Below are positions 40,057 to 48,102 of a stretch of DNA of 64,000 nucleotides, piece after piece (the stretch's first letter is position 1; every line of letters begins with the position of its first letter). The position numbers were made by a program, and so were the translations under genes. This stretch comes from Martelella sp. NC20 (GTDB lineage: Bacteria > Pseudomonadota > Alphaproteobacteria > Rhizobiales > Rhizobiaceae): positions 4,390,001 through 4,454,000 of the forward strand of contig NZ_CP054861.1 of assembly GCF_013459645.1 (NCBI RefSeq), read 5' to 3'. Below the pieces are notes generated by a model that saw only the letters and a list, made by a program, of their open reading frames with translations, made no database searches and was not told the DNA's origin.

Positions 40057-40705
40057 GGCGCGCGACCATGCCGCGACCATGGACGCGATGTACCGCTACC
40101 AGCGGCATTTCTACGACCTCACCCGGAAATATTACCTCTTCGGTCGCGATCGGCTGATCGCCGGACTGGATTGCGGCGCTGGCGACAAGGTGCTGGAAAT
40201 CGCCTGCGGAACCGGCCGCAATCTCGTTCAGATCGCCCGGCGCTACCCCTCGGCGGATCTTTACGGTCTCGATATATCGGAACAGATGCTGGTCTCCGCC
40301 CGCGCCAAATTCAGGAATGCCGCAAGCCCGCCGCGTCTGCTTGTCGCCGACGCATGCGACTTCACGCCGGCCACTTTCGGCCAGAGCGGCTTCGACCGCA
40401 TCGTCATCTCCTATGCCCTGTCGATGATCCCCGACTGGCAGCAGGCGCTGAGGCTTTCGATCGGCGCGCTCAATCCCGGCGGCTCGCTGCATATCGTCGA
40501 TTTCGGCCAGCAGGAGGGCTTACCGGCCTGGTTTCGGGCGGCACTCGTAACCTGGCTGTCTCGATTTCACGTCAACCCGCGCGCGGATATGCTGGCCGTG
40601 CTTGAAGCCGGAAGCGCGGGCGCGAGACTTCGGTTTGAACCGATAGGTCGTGGTTATGCCTGGCACGCGGTCCTGCAGACGCAGGAACGAATTCCGGTTT
40701 TTTAA
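40049..40705 (+). CDS. btaB: Diacylglyceryl-homoserine N-methyltransferase BtaB
   Basis: BtaB adds three methyl groups to diacylglyceryl-homoserine to finish DGTS. The 218-residue class I methyltransferase has M-Y-R-Y-Q-R-H-F-Y-D-L-T-R-K-Y-Y near the N-terminus, SAM loop V-L-E-I-A-C-G-T-G-R-N-L, L-D-I-S at the ribose contact, and Y-A-L-S-M-I-P-D-W. The ATG at 40049 lies inside the end of btaA, so the pair is translationally coupled. Finding both genes together makes the pathway call firm. No PHO box was identified upstream of btaA. Confidence 0.93.
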   Translation: MAEARDHAATMDAMYRYQRHFYDLTRKYYLFGRDRLIAGLDCGAGDKVLEIACGTGRNLVQIARRYPSADLYGLDISEQMLVSARAKFRNAASPPRLLVADACDFTPATFGQSGFDRIVISYALSMIPDWQQALRLSIGALNPGGSLHIVDFGQQEGLPAWFRAALVTWLSRFHVNPRADMLAVLEAGSAGARLRFEPIGRGYAWHAVLQTQERIPVF

Positions 40706-40786
40706 TGAAAGCTTAGGTGGTCTAGTTTAGCGTACGAAACGATTTGAGGGGTCCCGCGCGGGCCGAAAGTTTCTGAGGAGACACCC

Positions 40787-41980
40787 ATGCTTTCAAAATC
40801 GATCCGAGCGGTTGTCGTGGCCGCCGGCCTGACATCACTTTTCGCTGGCCCCGTTGCCGCCCAGCAATGCGGCGGTGATTTCGGCAACTTCCTGAGCGGG
40901 GTCAAGGCCGAAGCCGTTCAGCGCGGACTTTCGCCGCAGGCAGCCGATGCCGTGCTGTCGGGCGCCTCCGTCAACAAGACCGTTTTGAGCCGCGACCGCG
41001 CGCAGGGTGTCTTCAAGCAGACTTTCCTCGAGTTTTCGCAGCGCACCGGAAGTTCCGCGCGCCTGCAGACCGGAAAGAAGAAGATCCAGCAATATGCCAG
41101 CACCTTCGATCGCGCCCGGCGCGAATTCGGCGTGCCTGCCGGCGTTCTCACCGCATTCTGGGCGATGGAGACGGATTTCGGCGCAGTGCAGGGCGACTTC
41201 AACACCCGTGATGCGCTGGTAACGCTTTCCTACGACTGCCGCCGCCCGGAAATCTTCCGCCCGCAACTGATCGCGCTGATCGAGATGACCCAGCACGGCG
41301 ATTTCGATCCGGCTACGGAGACCGGCGCGTGGGCCGGCGAACTCGGACAGGTGCAGATGCTGCCGGAAGATATCATTCGCTTCGGAGTGGATGGCGACGG
41401 CGATGGCCATGTCCGCGTCAAGAAGAGCTCCCCGGACGCGCTTCTGACCGCCGCCAACTTCATCCGCAGCCTCGGCTGGCGCCCGGGCGAGCCCTGGATT
41501 CAGGAAGTGAAGCTGCCGCAGAGCCTGCCCTGGGACAAGACCGGCTTCGGCGGCGGATTGACCGCCGGCCAGTGGTTCCAGCTCGGCGTTCAGCCGCGCG
41601 ACGGCAATACCCGCTTCTCAAACCTGCCGGCCGCCCTGCTGATGCCACAGGGCCGCTTCGGCCCGTCCTTCCTCGCCTACCCCAACTTCAATGTCTATCT
41701 GGAGTGGAACCAGTCCTTCATCTACACCACCTCGGTCGCCTATTTCGCGACCCGGTTCGAGGGCGCACCGGCGTATGACAAGGGCAATCCCGAGCAGGGC
41801 CTTTCGGACGGCCAGATGAAGCAGCTCCAGCAGAAGCTGGCCTCCAAGGGCTTCAATGTCGGCAAGATCGACGGCATCCTGGGTGCCGGAACCCGCGACG
41901 CGGTCCGCAGCGTCCAGCTTCAGCTCGGCGTACCCGCCGATGGCTGGCCAACCCCTTCGCTGCTGAACGCTATCCGGTAG
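40787..41980 (+). CDS. MltB-type lytic murein transglycosylase with peptidoglycan-binding domain
   Basis: The 397-residue product has a signal peptide (cleavage after P-V-A-A at about 25), an SLT2/MltB catalytic domain, and a C-terminal PG_binding_1 domain (about 335-395: L-Q-Q-K-L-A-S-K-G-F-N-V-G-K-I-D-G-I-L-G). The catalytic glutamate is in A-F-W-A-M-E-T-D-F-G, followed by the M-L-P and T-A-A-N-F-I-R-S-L-G-W motifs of the family. Such enzymes cut between MurNAc and GlcNAc leaving a 1,6-anhydro end. GAGGAGA precedes the ATG. No lipobox is seen, so it is a soluble periplasmic form. A terminator follows. Confidence 0.92.
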   Translation: MLSKSIRAVVVAAGLTSLFAGPVAAQQCGGDFGNFLSGVKAEAVQRGLSPQAADAVLSGASVNKTVLSRDRAQGVFKQTFLEFSQRTGSSARLQTGKKKIQQYASTFDRARREFGVPAGVLTAFWAMETDFGAVQGDFNTRDALVTLSYDCRRPEIFRPQLIALIEMTQHGDFDPATETGAWAGELGQVQMLPEDIIRFGVDGDGDGHVRVKKSSPDALLTAANFIRSLGWRPGEPWIQEVKLPQSLPWDKTGFGGGLTAGQWFQLGVQPRDGNTRFSNLPAALLMPQGRFGPSFLAYPNFNVYLEWNQSFIYTTSVAYFATRFEGAPAYDKGNPEQGLSDGQMKQLQQKLASKGFNVGKIDGILGAGTRDAVRSVQLQLGVPADGWPTPSLLNAIR

Positions 41981-42006
41981 GCCATTCTGGCGATCTGAGA
42001 CGAATG

Positions 42007-42044
42007 AAAAAGCCGCATCGGGCGACCGGTGCGGCTTCAATTTA
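42007..42044 (+). terminator. Rho-independent terminator after the lytic transglycosylase gene
   Basis: AAGCCGCA (42010-42017) and TGCGGCTT (42030-42037) form a perfect 8-bp stem with preceding A residues and CAATTTATT after it. Confidence 0.8.
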
Positions 42045-42102
42045 TTGACCAAGTCCACAGAGCACTCTCAGATCTCGCTGGCTCGGCGAATCTCTCCGCA
42101 AT

Positions 42103-42244
42103 CAATCTCTCCCTTTGAGGGAGAGATGCCCCGACAGGGGCAGAGAGGGGTGAAACCTCTCTGCGAATTCGGAGAAAGCGGCTCCGCCCATACCCCTCTC
42201 TGTCGCTTTCGCGACATCTCCCCCTCAAGGGGGGAGATCGGTGG
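42103..42244. repeat. Long palindromic intergenic repeat, subfamily B-II, copy 2
   Basis: The reverse complement matches 5950-6090, with the same nested palindromes (CTCTCCCTTTGAGGGAGAG, GCCCCGACAGGGGC, GTCGCTTTCGCGAC, TCCCCCTCAAGGGGGGA). It fills the 322-bp convergent gap between the lytic transglycosylase and prfB genes, together with the terminator. Confidence 0.85.
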
Positions 42245-42302
42245 CTGAGAGGCATCCGCATTGCCGACAGGCAGAAACCGGCTGAGACTGAACCCGGTCC
42301 GG

Positions 42303-43431
42303 TCAGTCGATATCCTCGACGCCCTCACTCTTGCCCTCGATGCGATGGGCGAGCGCAGCTTCCATGAACGGGGTCAGCGCGCCGTCCAGAACATCGGACG
42401 GGGCCGTGCTTTCCACGCCGGTGCGCAGATCCTTGACGAGTTGGTAGGGCTGCAGCACGTAGGAGCGGATCTGGTGGCCCCAGCCGATATCGCTCTTGGA
42501 GGCCGCTTCCTGATTGGCCGCATCCTCGCGCTTCTGCAGTTCGGCCTCGTAGAGGCGCGCGCGCAGCATGTCCCAGGCCTTCGCCCGGTTCTTGTGCTGG
42601 GAGCGCTCCTGCTGGCACTGCACCACGATGCCGCTCGGGATATGGGTGATGCGCACCGCCGAGTCCGTGGTGTTGACGTGCTGCCCGCCGGCGCCGGAGG
42701 ACCGATAGGTATCGATCCGGCAATCGCTCTCGTTGATGTCGATCTCGATCGAATCATCGACCACGGGATAGACCCAGACGGAGGAGAACGAGGTGTGACG
42801 GCGCGCATTGCTGTCATAGGGCGAGATCCGCACCAGCCGGTGCACGCCGGATTCCGTCTTCAGCCAACCATAGGCGTTGTGGCCCTTGACGTGGATGGTC
42901 GCCGACTTGATGCCGGCCTCTTCCCCGTCATGGACTTCCAGCACCTCGACCTTGTAGCCCTGGCGCTCGGCCCAGCGGGTATACATGCGCAGAAGCATGT
43001 TGGCCCAGTCCTGGCTTTCGGTCCCGCCGGCGCCCGAATGGACTTCGAGATAGCTGTCGTTGGAATCGGCCTCGCCGGACAGCATGGCCTCCACCTGGCG
43101 GCGCTCGACATCGGCAAGCATCCTGCGAAGGCCTTCCTCGGCATCGCGCACGACGTCTTCGTCGCCCTCTTCCTCGCCGAGCTCGATCAGTTCGATATTG
43201 TCGGAAAGCTCGTTTTCCACCTGGCGCACAGCCGAAACGCCGTCTTCGAGAAGCTGGCGCTCGCGCATCAGTTTCTGCGCCTCGGCGGCGTCATTCCAGA
43301 TGTTGGGATCTTCAGCCTTGTTGTTCAGCCAATCCAGCCGTTTGATTGCCTGATCCCAGTCAAAGATGCCTCCTCAGCAGGCCAACACCCTGCTTGATAT
43401 CGTCGACAATGCCTTCGATTTCCGCGCGCAT
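42303..43431 (-). CDS. prfB: Peptide chain release factor 2 with programmed +1 frameshift
   Basis: RF2 ends translation at UGA and UAA. The gene is in two frames. The first 23 codons run from ATG 43431 to CTT at 43363-43365, followed by in-frame TGA (43360-43362). Skipping the T at 43362 continues as D-W-D-Q-A-I-K-R in the main frame to 42303, giving 375 residues in all. The slip site is AGGAGG-CAT-CTT-TGA-C, the classical signal with an internal Shine-Dalgarno. The body has [14 protein letters not shown] and the catalytic G-A-G-G-Q-H-V-N; the RF2 anticodon motif should be S-P-F and reads I-S-P-Y here. Annotators starting at the later ATG (43268) lose the regulatory part. Confidence 0.95.
43358..43378 (-). 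promoter_or_regulatory. prfB programmed +1 frameshift site
   Basis: Minus-strand AGGAGG-CAT-CTTTGAC. The internal Shine-Dalgarno pairs with 16S rRNA in the translating ribosome and the tRNA on CTT slips to TTT when UGA is slowly decoded for lack of RF2. This is the known autoregulation of RF2. Confidence 0.95.
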
Positions 43432-43512
43432 GATACTCTCTGTCGTTCTTGAAAAACCGTCCGAAGCCGGTGAATAAGCGGGCGGGGGACGGATGTAAAC
43501 CCCGCCGCCCTC

Positions 43513-45969
43513 TCAATAGAGCCCGCTGGAACCGCTGGAGATCGCCTTTTGCGCCTGCGGGGATTCGCGCAGGATCTGCTCCGGCGACTTGTAGCTGCTC
43601 ATGTCGATCACGTCGAAGGCTTCAGCCGGGCCGGACCCGGGCTTGAAGGCCTCCATGATGACATTGGGGCCGGAACCGGAGGCACGCATGCCGGTGGAGC
43701 GGTTGACCGCGATATTGGTCATGCCTTCCGGCTCGATGAAGTTTTCCGTCGGCAGCGCCTTCAGAGCGTCGGTCATGAAGTCGTTGAATATCGGGGCTGC
43801 AAGCCCGCTGCCGGTGCCATGGCGGCCGAGCGTTGCGGGCTGATCGAAACCGATATAGAGGCCGGCCACGAGATTGGGCGTGAAGCCGACGAACCAGGCA
43901 TCCTTCTCGTCATTGGTGGTGCCGGTCTTGCCGGCGACCGGGCGGTCGAGCTTGACCGCGCCTGCCGCCGTCCCGCGCTGCACCACGCCTTCCATCATCG
44001 AGGTGATCTGGTAGGAGGTCATCGGGTCCAGCACCTGCTGGCGGGCGTCGATCAGGATCGGCTCGGCCTGACCGTTCCAGACCGGCGAGTCACAGTTTTC
44101 GCACACGCGTTCCTCGTGCTTGAAGATGGTCTTGCCGTAACGGTCCTGGATCCGGTCGATCAGCGTCGGATTGACCTGTTTGCCGCCATTGGCGATCACC
44201 GCATAGGCCGAAACCAGCCGCATCACCGTGGTCTCGCCGGAGCCGAGCGACATCGCAAGCACCGGGTCCATATGGTCGTAGATGCCGAAACGCTCGGCGT
44301 AATCGGCGACCGTCTCCATGCCGAGATCGTTGGCAAGGCGGACCGTCATCAGGTTCTTGGATTTCTCGATGCCGGTGCGAAGCGTCTGCGGACCGGAGAA
44401 GTCGCCCGAATAGTTCTGCGGCTTCCACAATTCGCCGCCCGATACGAATTCCACCGGCGCATCCATGACCACGGAAGCCGGCGTATAGCCATTGTCAAGC
44501 GCCGCGGCATAGACGAACGGCTTGAACGAGGAGCCCGGCTGGCGCATCGCCTGGGTGGCGCGGTTGAACTGGCTCTGCGAGAAGGCGAAGCCGCCGACCA
44601 TGGCGAGCACGCGCCCCGTGTCGGGGTCCATGGCAACCAGACCGCCCTGCACCTTCGGCACCTGGCGAAGGCGATAATTAGCCCCCTCGCCCGTCGCCTG
44701 GACATAGACGACGTCGCCCGGCGTCAGCACGCCTTCGGGACTTGTGGCGTTCTTCTTGCCCTTTTCGAGGAAACGATAGGCCCATTTCATATCCTCGGTT
44801 GGAATGAAACCGGTCTCGCGCACATCGTCGACCCGGCCGGCGGCATCGAGCGCGGGACGCAGACCGATCTTCGCGCCCTCAGCGCCGACGCTGAGCACCA
44901 CCGCGATCCGCCAGTCGCGGACGTCCCAGAGCGGGCTCATCTTGGCAAGCGTCGGCCCCCAGTCCTCGGCGGTCGATATCTGGTCGATCGGCCCGCGATA
45001 GCCGGCGGCCTCGTCATAGCGGATCAGACCTTCGCGCAGGGCGGCCTGGGCATAAAGCTGCATCTGCGGGTCGAGCGAGGTGCGCACCGACAGGCCGCCT
45101 TCGTAAAGCATCTCCTCGCCATACTCGTCCTTCAGCTCGCGGCGCACGGCCTCGGCGAAATATTCGTCGCCGACGACCGGCTGGTTCTGGTAGCCCGAAA
45201 CGACGCCGAGCGGTTCGGCCCGCGCCAGATCGGCCTCCGCTGCGGTGATGTAGCCGTTTTCCTCCATACGGCTGATCACCCAGTTGCGACGCTCGATCGC
45301 CGCTTCGGGGTGGCGATAGGGATCGTAATTGGCCGGCCCCTTCAGGACCGCGGCGAGATAGGCGCTTTCGGCGACCGTCAGGTCCGAAACCGGCTTGTCG
45401 AAATAGGTCAGCGCGGCATCGGCGATGCCGAAGGCGTTGCGACCGTAATAGACCTCGTTCAGGTAGAGCTCCAGGATCGTATCCTTGGAATAGGCCTGCT
45501 CGATGCGGAACGACAGGATCGCTTCCTTGACCTTGCGCTCATAGGTCTGGTCCGAGGTCAGAAGGAAGTTCTTGGCGACCTGCTGGGTAATGGTCGAGGC
45601 GCCGACGGGACGGCGACCGGTGCCTACATTCTTGAGGTTGGTGACAACCGCGCGCGCCAGACCGCTGACGTCGATGCCGGGATGGGTATAGAAGTTCTTG
45701 TCTTCCGCCGAAAGGAAGGCGCCGCGCACCCGCATCGGGATGGCGTCGATCGGCAGGAACAGGCGGCGCTCATGGGCATATTCGGCCATCAGTTCGCCAT
45801 TGCCGGCATAGACGCGGGTGGTCACCGGCGGAGTGTACTGCGCAAGCACTTCGTAATCCGGCAGGTCCTTCGCGACATTCCCGAGATAGACGCCGATACC
45901 AACGGCAACGACGAGGAAAAGGGCGCAAGCGAGGCCGAAGAGATAACCGATGAACTTGATCACAGTCAC
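43513..45969 (-). CDS. mrcA: Bifunctional penicillin-binding protein 1A
   Basis: PBP1A polymerises and crosslinks peptidoglycan at the inner membrane. The 818-residue product has a short cytoplasmic tail, one membrane helix (about 8-30), a GT51 glycosyltransferase domain with catalytic E89 in S-A-E-D-K-N-F-Y and G-A-S-T-I-T-Q-Q-V-A-K-N (123-134), an OB-like insertion, and a transpeptidase domain with S480-S-F-K483 and a late K-T-G-T-T. The start is GTG at 45969; AAGG lies about 12 bases upstream, and a GTG at 45963 is also possible. It follows amiC on the same strand with a 233-bp gap and precedes prfB. Confidence 0.97.
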   Translation of the reverse strand: MTVIKFIGYLFGLACALFLVVAVGIGVYLGNVAKDLPDYEVLAQYTPPVTTRVYAGNGELMAEYAHERRLFLPIDAIPMRVRGAFLSAEDKNFYTHPGIDVSGLARAVVTNLKNVGTGRRPVGASTITQQVAKNFLLTSDQTYERKVKEAILSFRIEQAYSKDTILELYLNEVYYGRNAFGIADAALTYFDKPVSDLTVAESAYLAAVLKGPANYDPYRHPEAAIERRNWVISRMEENGYITAAEADLARAEPLGVVSGYQNQPVVGDEYFAEAVRRELKDEYGEEMLYEGGLSVRTSLDPQMQLYAQAALREGLIRYDEAAGYRGPIDQISTAEDWGPTLAKMSPLWDVRDWRIAVVLSVGAEGAKIGLRPALDAAGRVDDVRETGFIPTEDMKWAYRFLEKGKKNATSPEGVLTPGDVVYVQATGEGANYRLRQVPKVQGGLVAMDPDTGRVLAMVGGFAFSQSQFNRATQAMRQPGSSFKPFVYAAALDNGYTPASVVMDAPVEFVSGGELWKPQNYSGDFSGPQTLRTGIEKSKNLMTVRLANDLGMETVADYAERFGIYDHMDPVLAMSLGSGETTVMRLVSAYAVIANGGKQVNPTLIDRIQDRYGKTIFKHEERVCENCDSPVWNGQAEPILIDARQQVLDPMTSYQITSMMEGVVQRGTAAGAVKLDRPVAGKTGTTNDEKDAWFVGFTPNLVAGLYIGFDQPATLGRHGTGSGLAAPIFNDFMTDALKALPTENFIEPEGMTNIAVNRSTGMRASGSGPNVIMEAFKPGSGPAEAFDVIDMSSYKSPEQILRESPQAQKAISSGSSGLY

Positions 45970-46202
45970 GTGTTTTTCATACCTTGTCTGATCGCGGCGC
46001 CCTGATCGCAGCCGCGGCTGCGCTGAAGGTTTCCGCCGGGCATTTGCGATGCAGTTCGCACCGATTTGCCCTTCTCCGCCGTCGACTTATCGCAGATATC
46101 GCCCGCTGGCCCAAATTAAAATACCCAGGCATCCTTTTTACAACGAATGTGCGCTTTTTGCGACGAGAGCTTTGATCATTCGTTCATTATCGTTCGAAAG
46201 CC

Positions 46203-47465
46203 CTACGGCATGCCCGAAATCATCGGGCTGCGATAGCGCGTCACCGCATCGACCAGCCTGTCGACGAGCCTGTCGCGCCAGACCGGATCGAGCATGCGTT
46301 TTTCATCCTCCGGGTTCGACAGGAATCCGATCTCGAGCAGAATGGACGGAATGTCGGGCGCCCTCAGGACCATGAAGCCGGCGTAACGGTGAGGATTGTT
46401 GATCAGGCTGATCCGGCCTTCGAACGAGGCGACCACCTGGTCTGCGAGCGAGATCGAAAAACTCTGGGTTTCACGCCGCGTCAGATCCAGCAGGATGTCG
46501 GTCACCTCCTCCGGCTCGACCGAGGCCTCGATCCCCATGATCTCGTTGGAGAGGTTCTCGCGCTTGGCCAGCGCCGCCGCCAGCCGGTCGGAAGCGCGGT
46601 CGGAGAGGGTATAGACGGTGGCGCCGGAAATATCCGTCTGACTGAGCGAATCGGCATGCAGCGAAATGAACAGATCCGCGCCATGCTGACGGGCAAGCTC
46701 GACGCGCTTGGAGAGCGACAGATAGATATCCGCATCGCGGGTCAGATAGGAGTCGTAACCGGGCACCGCCTGAAGCTTACCGGCAAAGGCGCGGGCAAAA
46801 TCGAGGGTAATGTCCTTTTCCAGCGTCCGGGTGTCCTCGCCGATCGCGCCGGTATCGATACCGCCGTGACCGGCGTCGATGGCAACCACGAAACTGTCGT
46901 CCTCATCCGCAGCCGTCGCGTCCTGCCGGGCAAAGGCGGCGGCAGGCGTTTCCTGCTGGCCGGCGAGAAGCTTTTCGAAGACTGCGCTGTCAGCAATCGC
47001 GAGATCGATGACCAGGCGGAAGCCGGCGCTGCCCTCGTCGCGCACCTCCGCGAGCGTCATCTGGATCGGTTCGCGGGCCGAAAGCACGATCCGCGACTGG
47101 CCGGGACCGGTCGCGCCGTAGCGGATATCGCTGATCAGCCCGCGCGCTTCGACCGCATCGCCGGAAAAGCCGAAAGCGGTGGCCGGCAGCGTGATCACCA
47201 GCCGCGCCGGGTCCTTCAGGTAATGATAGCTGAATTCGGGCTTCCGATCGAAATCCACCACCAGACGGGCGCGCGCATCATCGCCGACAAGCAAAGCGTT
47301 ATAGGCGATCAGCGGCGCGGCGGAGGCATCGTCGCTCGCGACCGCCGGCCCGATCGAGAAAAGCGCGCCCAACAACGCGAGCGCGACAACCAGCGCCCGA
47401 TGAACCCAGGTCGCGCCGTTTCCGACGAAAAAGCTCTGCAGCCGTCCCCTCATGCCACCTCTCAT
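46203..47465 (-). CDS. amiC: N-acetylmuramoyl-L-alanine amidase (AmiC-type)
   Basis: The enzyme splits septal peptidoglycan by removing stem peptides, which lets daughter cells part. The 420-residue product has a signal peptide (about residues 22-44, ending A-V-A-S), an AMIN targeting domain (about 50-165) and an Amidase_3 domain with zinc ligands H200 (D-A-G-H-G-G-I-D), E216 and H270 (S-L-H-A-D-S), and catalytic E378 (L-L-E-I-G-F). The region around residues 308-335 holds the regulatory helix seen in AmiB/AmiC enzymes, which need EnvC/NlpD-type activators. ATG 47465 or ATG 47453 could start it. Confidence 0.94.
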   Translation of the reverse strand: MRGGMRGRLQSFFVGNGATWVHRALVVALALLGALFSIGPAVASDDASAAPLIAYNALLVGDDARARLVVDFDRKPEFSYHYLKDPARLVITLPATAFGFSGDAVEARGLISDIRYGATGPGQSRIVLSAREPIQMTLAEVRDEGSAGFRLVIDLAIADSAVFEKLLAGQQETPAAAFARQDATAADEDDSFVVAIDAGHGGIDTGAIGEDTRTLEKDITLDFARAFAGKLQAVPGYDSYLTRDADIYLSLSKRVELARQHGADLFISLHADSLSQTDISGATVYTLSDRASDRLAAALAKRENLSNEIMGIEASVEPEEVTDILLDLTRRETQSFSISLADQVVASFEGRISLINNPHRYAGFMVLRAPDIPSILLEIGFLSNPEDEKRMLDPVWRDRLVDRLVDAVTRYRSPMISGMP

Positions 47466-48102
47466 CCGGCTCCGTACATGTCTTGACCTTCACGGCGCCC
47501 CGTTAGAGGCCAAACGCATGGCGAAAACGTGACCGAAACGCCAGAACGCCCGCCACCGCCACAACTTTACGTCGTAATAAGACCGATTCGGAAATTTCTC
47601 AAATATTACCGTGGATTGGATTTTTCTTGCTATTGCATGTCCGAATACATACTAATGTGGTTCAGGTGGACATTTATGACGGGACAATTGCGCGCAAGGG
47701 CAGCCGGTCTCACCAAGATTGGCGCCACATCAAGCGATTGAGCGTCCGCCGTCGTTCCACTCACCGGACAGTATATCTTGGCCGGCATACGCTACTCACA
47801 ACAGCGTTGCGGCATAAGGGTCAATGCTTCCCGGGCTTTCCCGGAAGCGAATTCATCGCCCCGAAATCGGGGTTAGGCAATGTTTGTTTCGACTGGCTAC
47901 ATATGAGAACGAAGCGTCAAATTCTTCCATCGGCCCGCGCCCCCTTCGAGGGCGCCGGACTGATTCGAGAAGCAGCCGCCCGCGTTTCGTTGCAACGGTC
48001 GGACGCTATTTCATCCGGCGTATCTGCTGGCGGTCTTCTCCGGACAAGGGCATCGACCCGTTCCGAAGCCGCCAGCCGCGCGCGCCGAGGAGCTCATCTT
48101 AA
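47466..48102. other. 637-bp divergent region: rne leader and amiC/rne promoters
   Basis: No reading frame here looks coding. The stretch at 47560-47660 is A+T-rich and suits promoters for both directions. For rne, TTGCTA (47627-47632), 17 bases, TACTAA (47650-47655) is a candidate, giving a leader of about 440 nt. Two hairpins lie in that leader: CTTCCCGGG/CCCGGAAG (47827-47847) and CCCCGA/TCGGGG (47859-47872). In E. coli the rne leader is cut by RNase E to control its own level; a similar role here is inference. GAGGAG at 48087-48092 is the ribosome-binding site. Confidence 0.5.
47627..47655 (+). promoter_or_regulatory. Candidate promoter of rne
   Basis: TTGCTA and TACTAA boxes with a 17-base spacer in an A+T-rich patch upstream of rne, on the plus strand. 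Matches are partial. Confidence 0.35.

Noticed and set aside
42303..43431. prfB as a frameshifted pseudogene
   Set aside because: The break falls exactly at the known RF2 programmed slip site and the rest of the gene is intact.
43549..46005. Open frame of 818 codons opposite PBP1A
   Set aside because: Mirror of the PBP1A frame with a His/Arg/Asp-rich composition and no domain.
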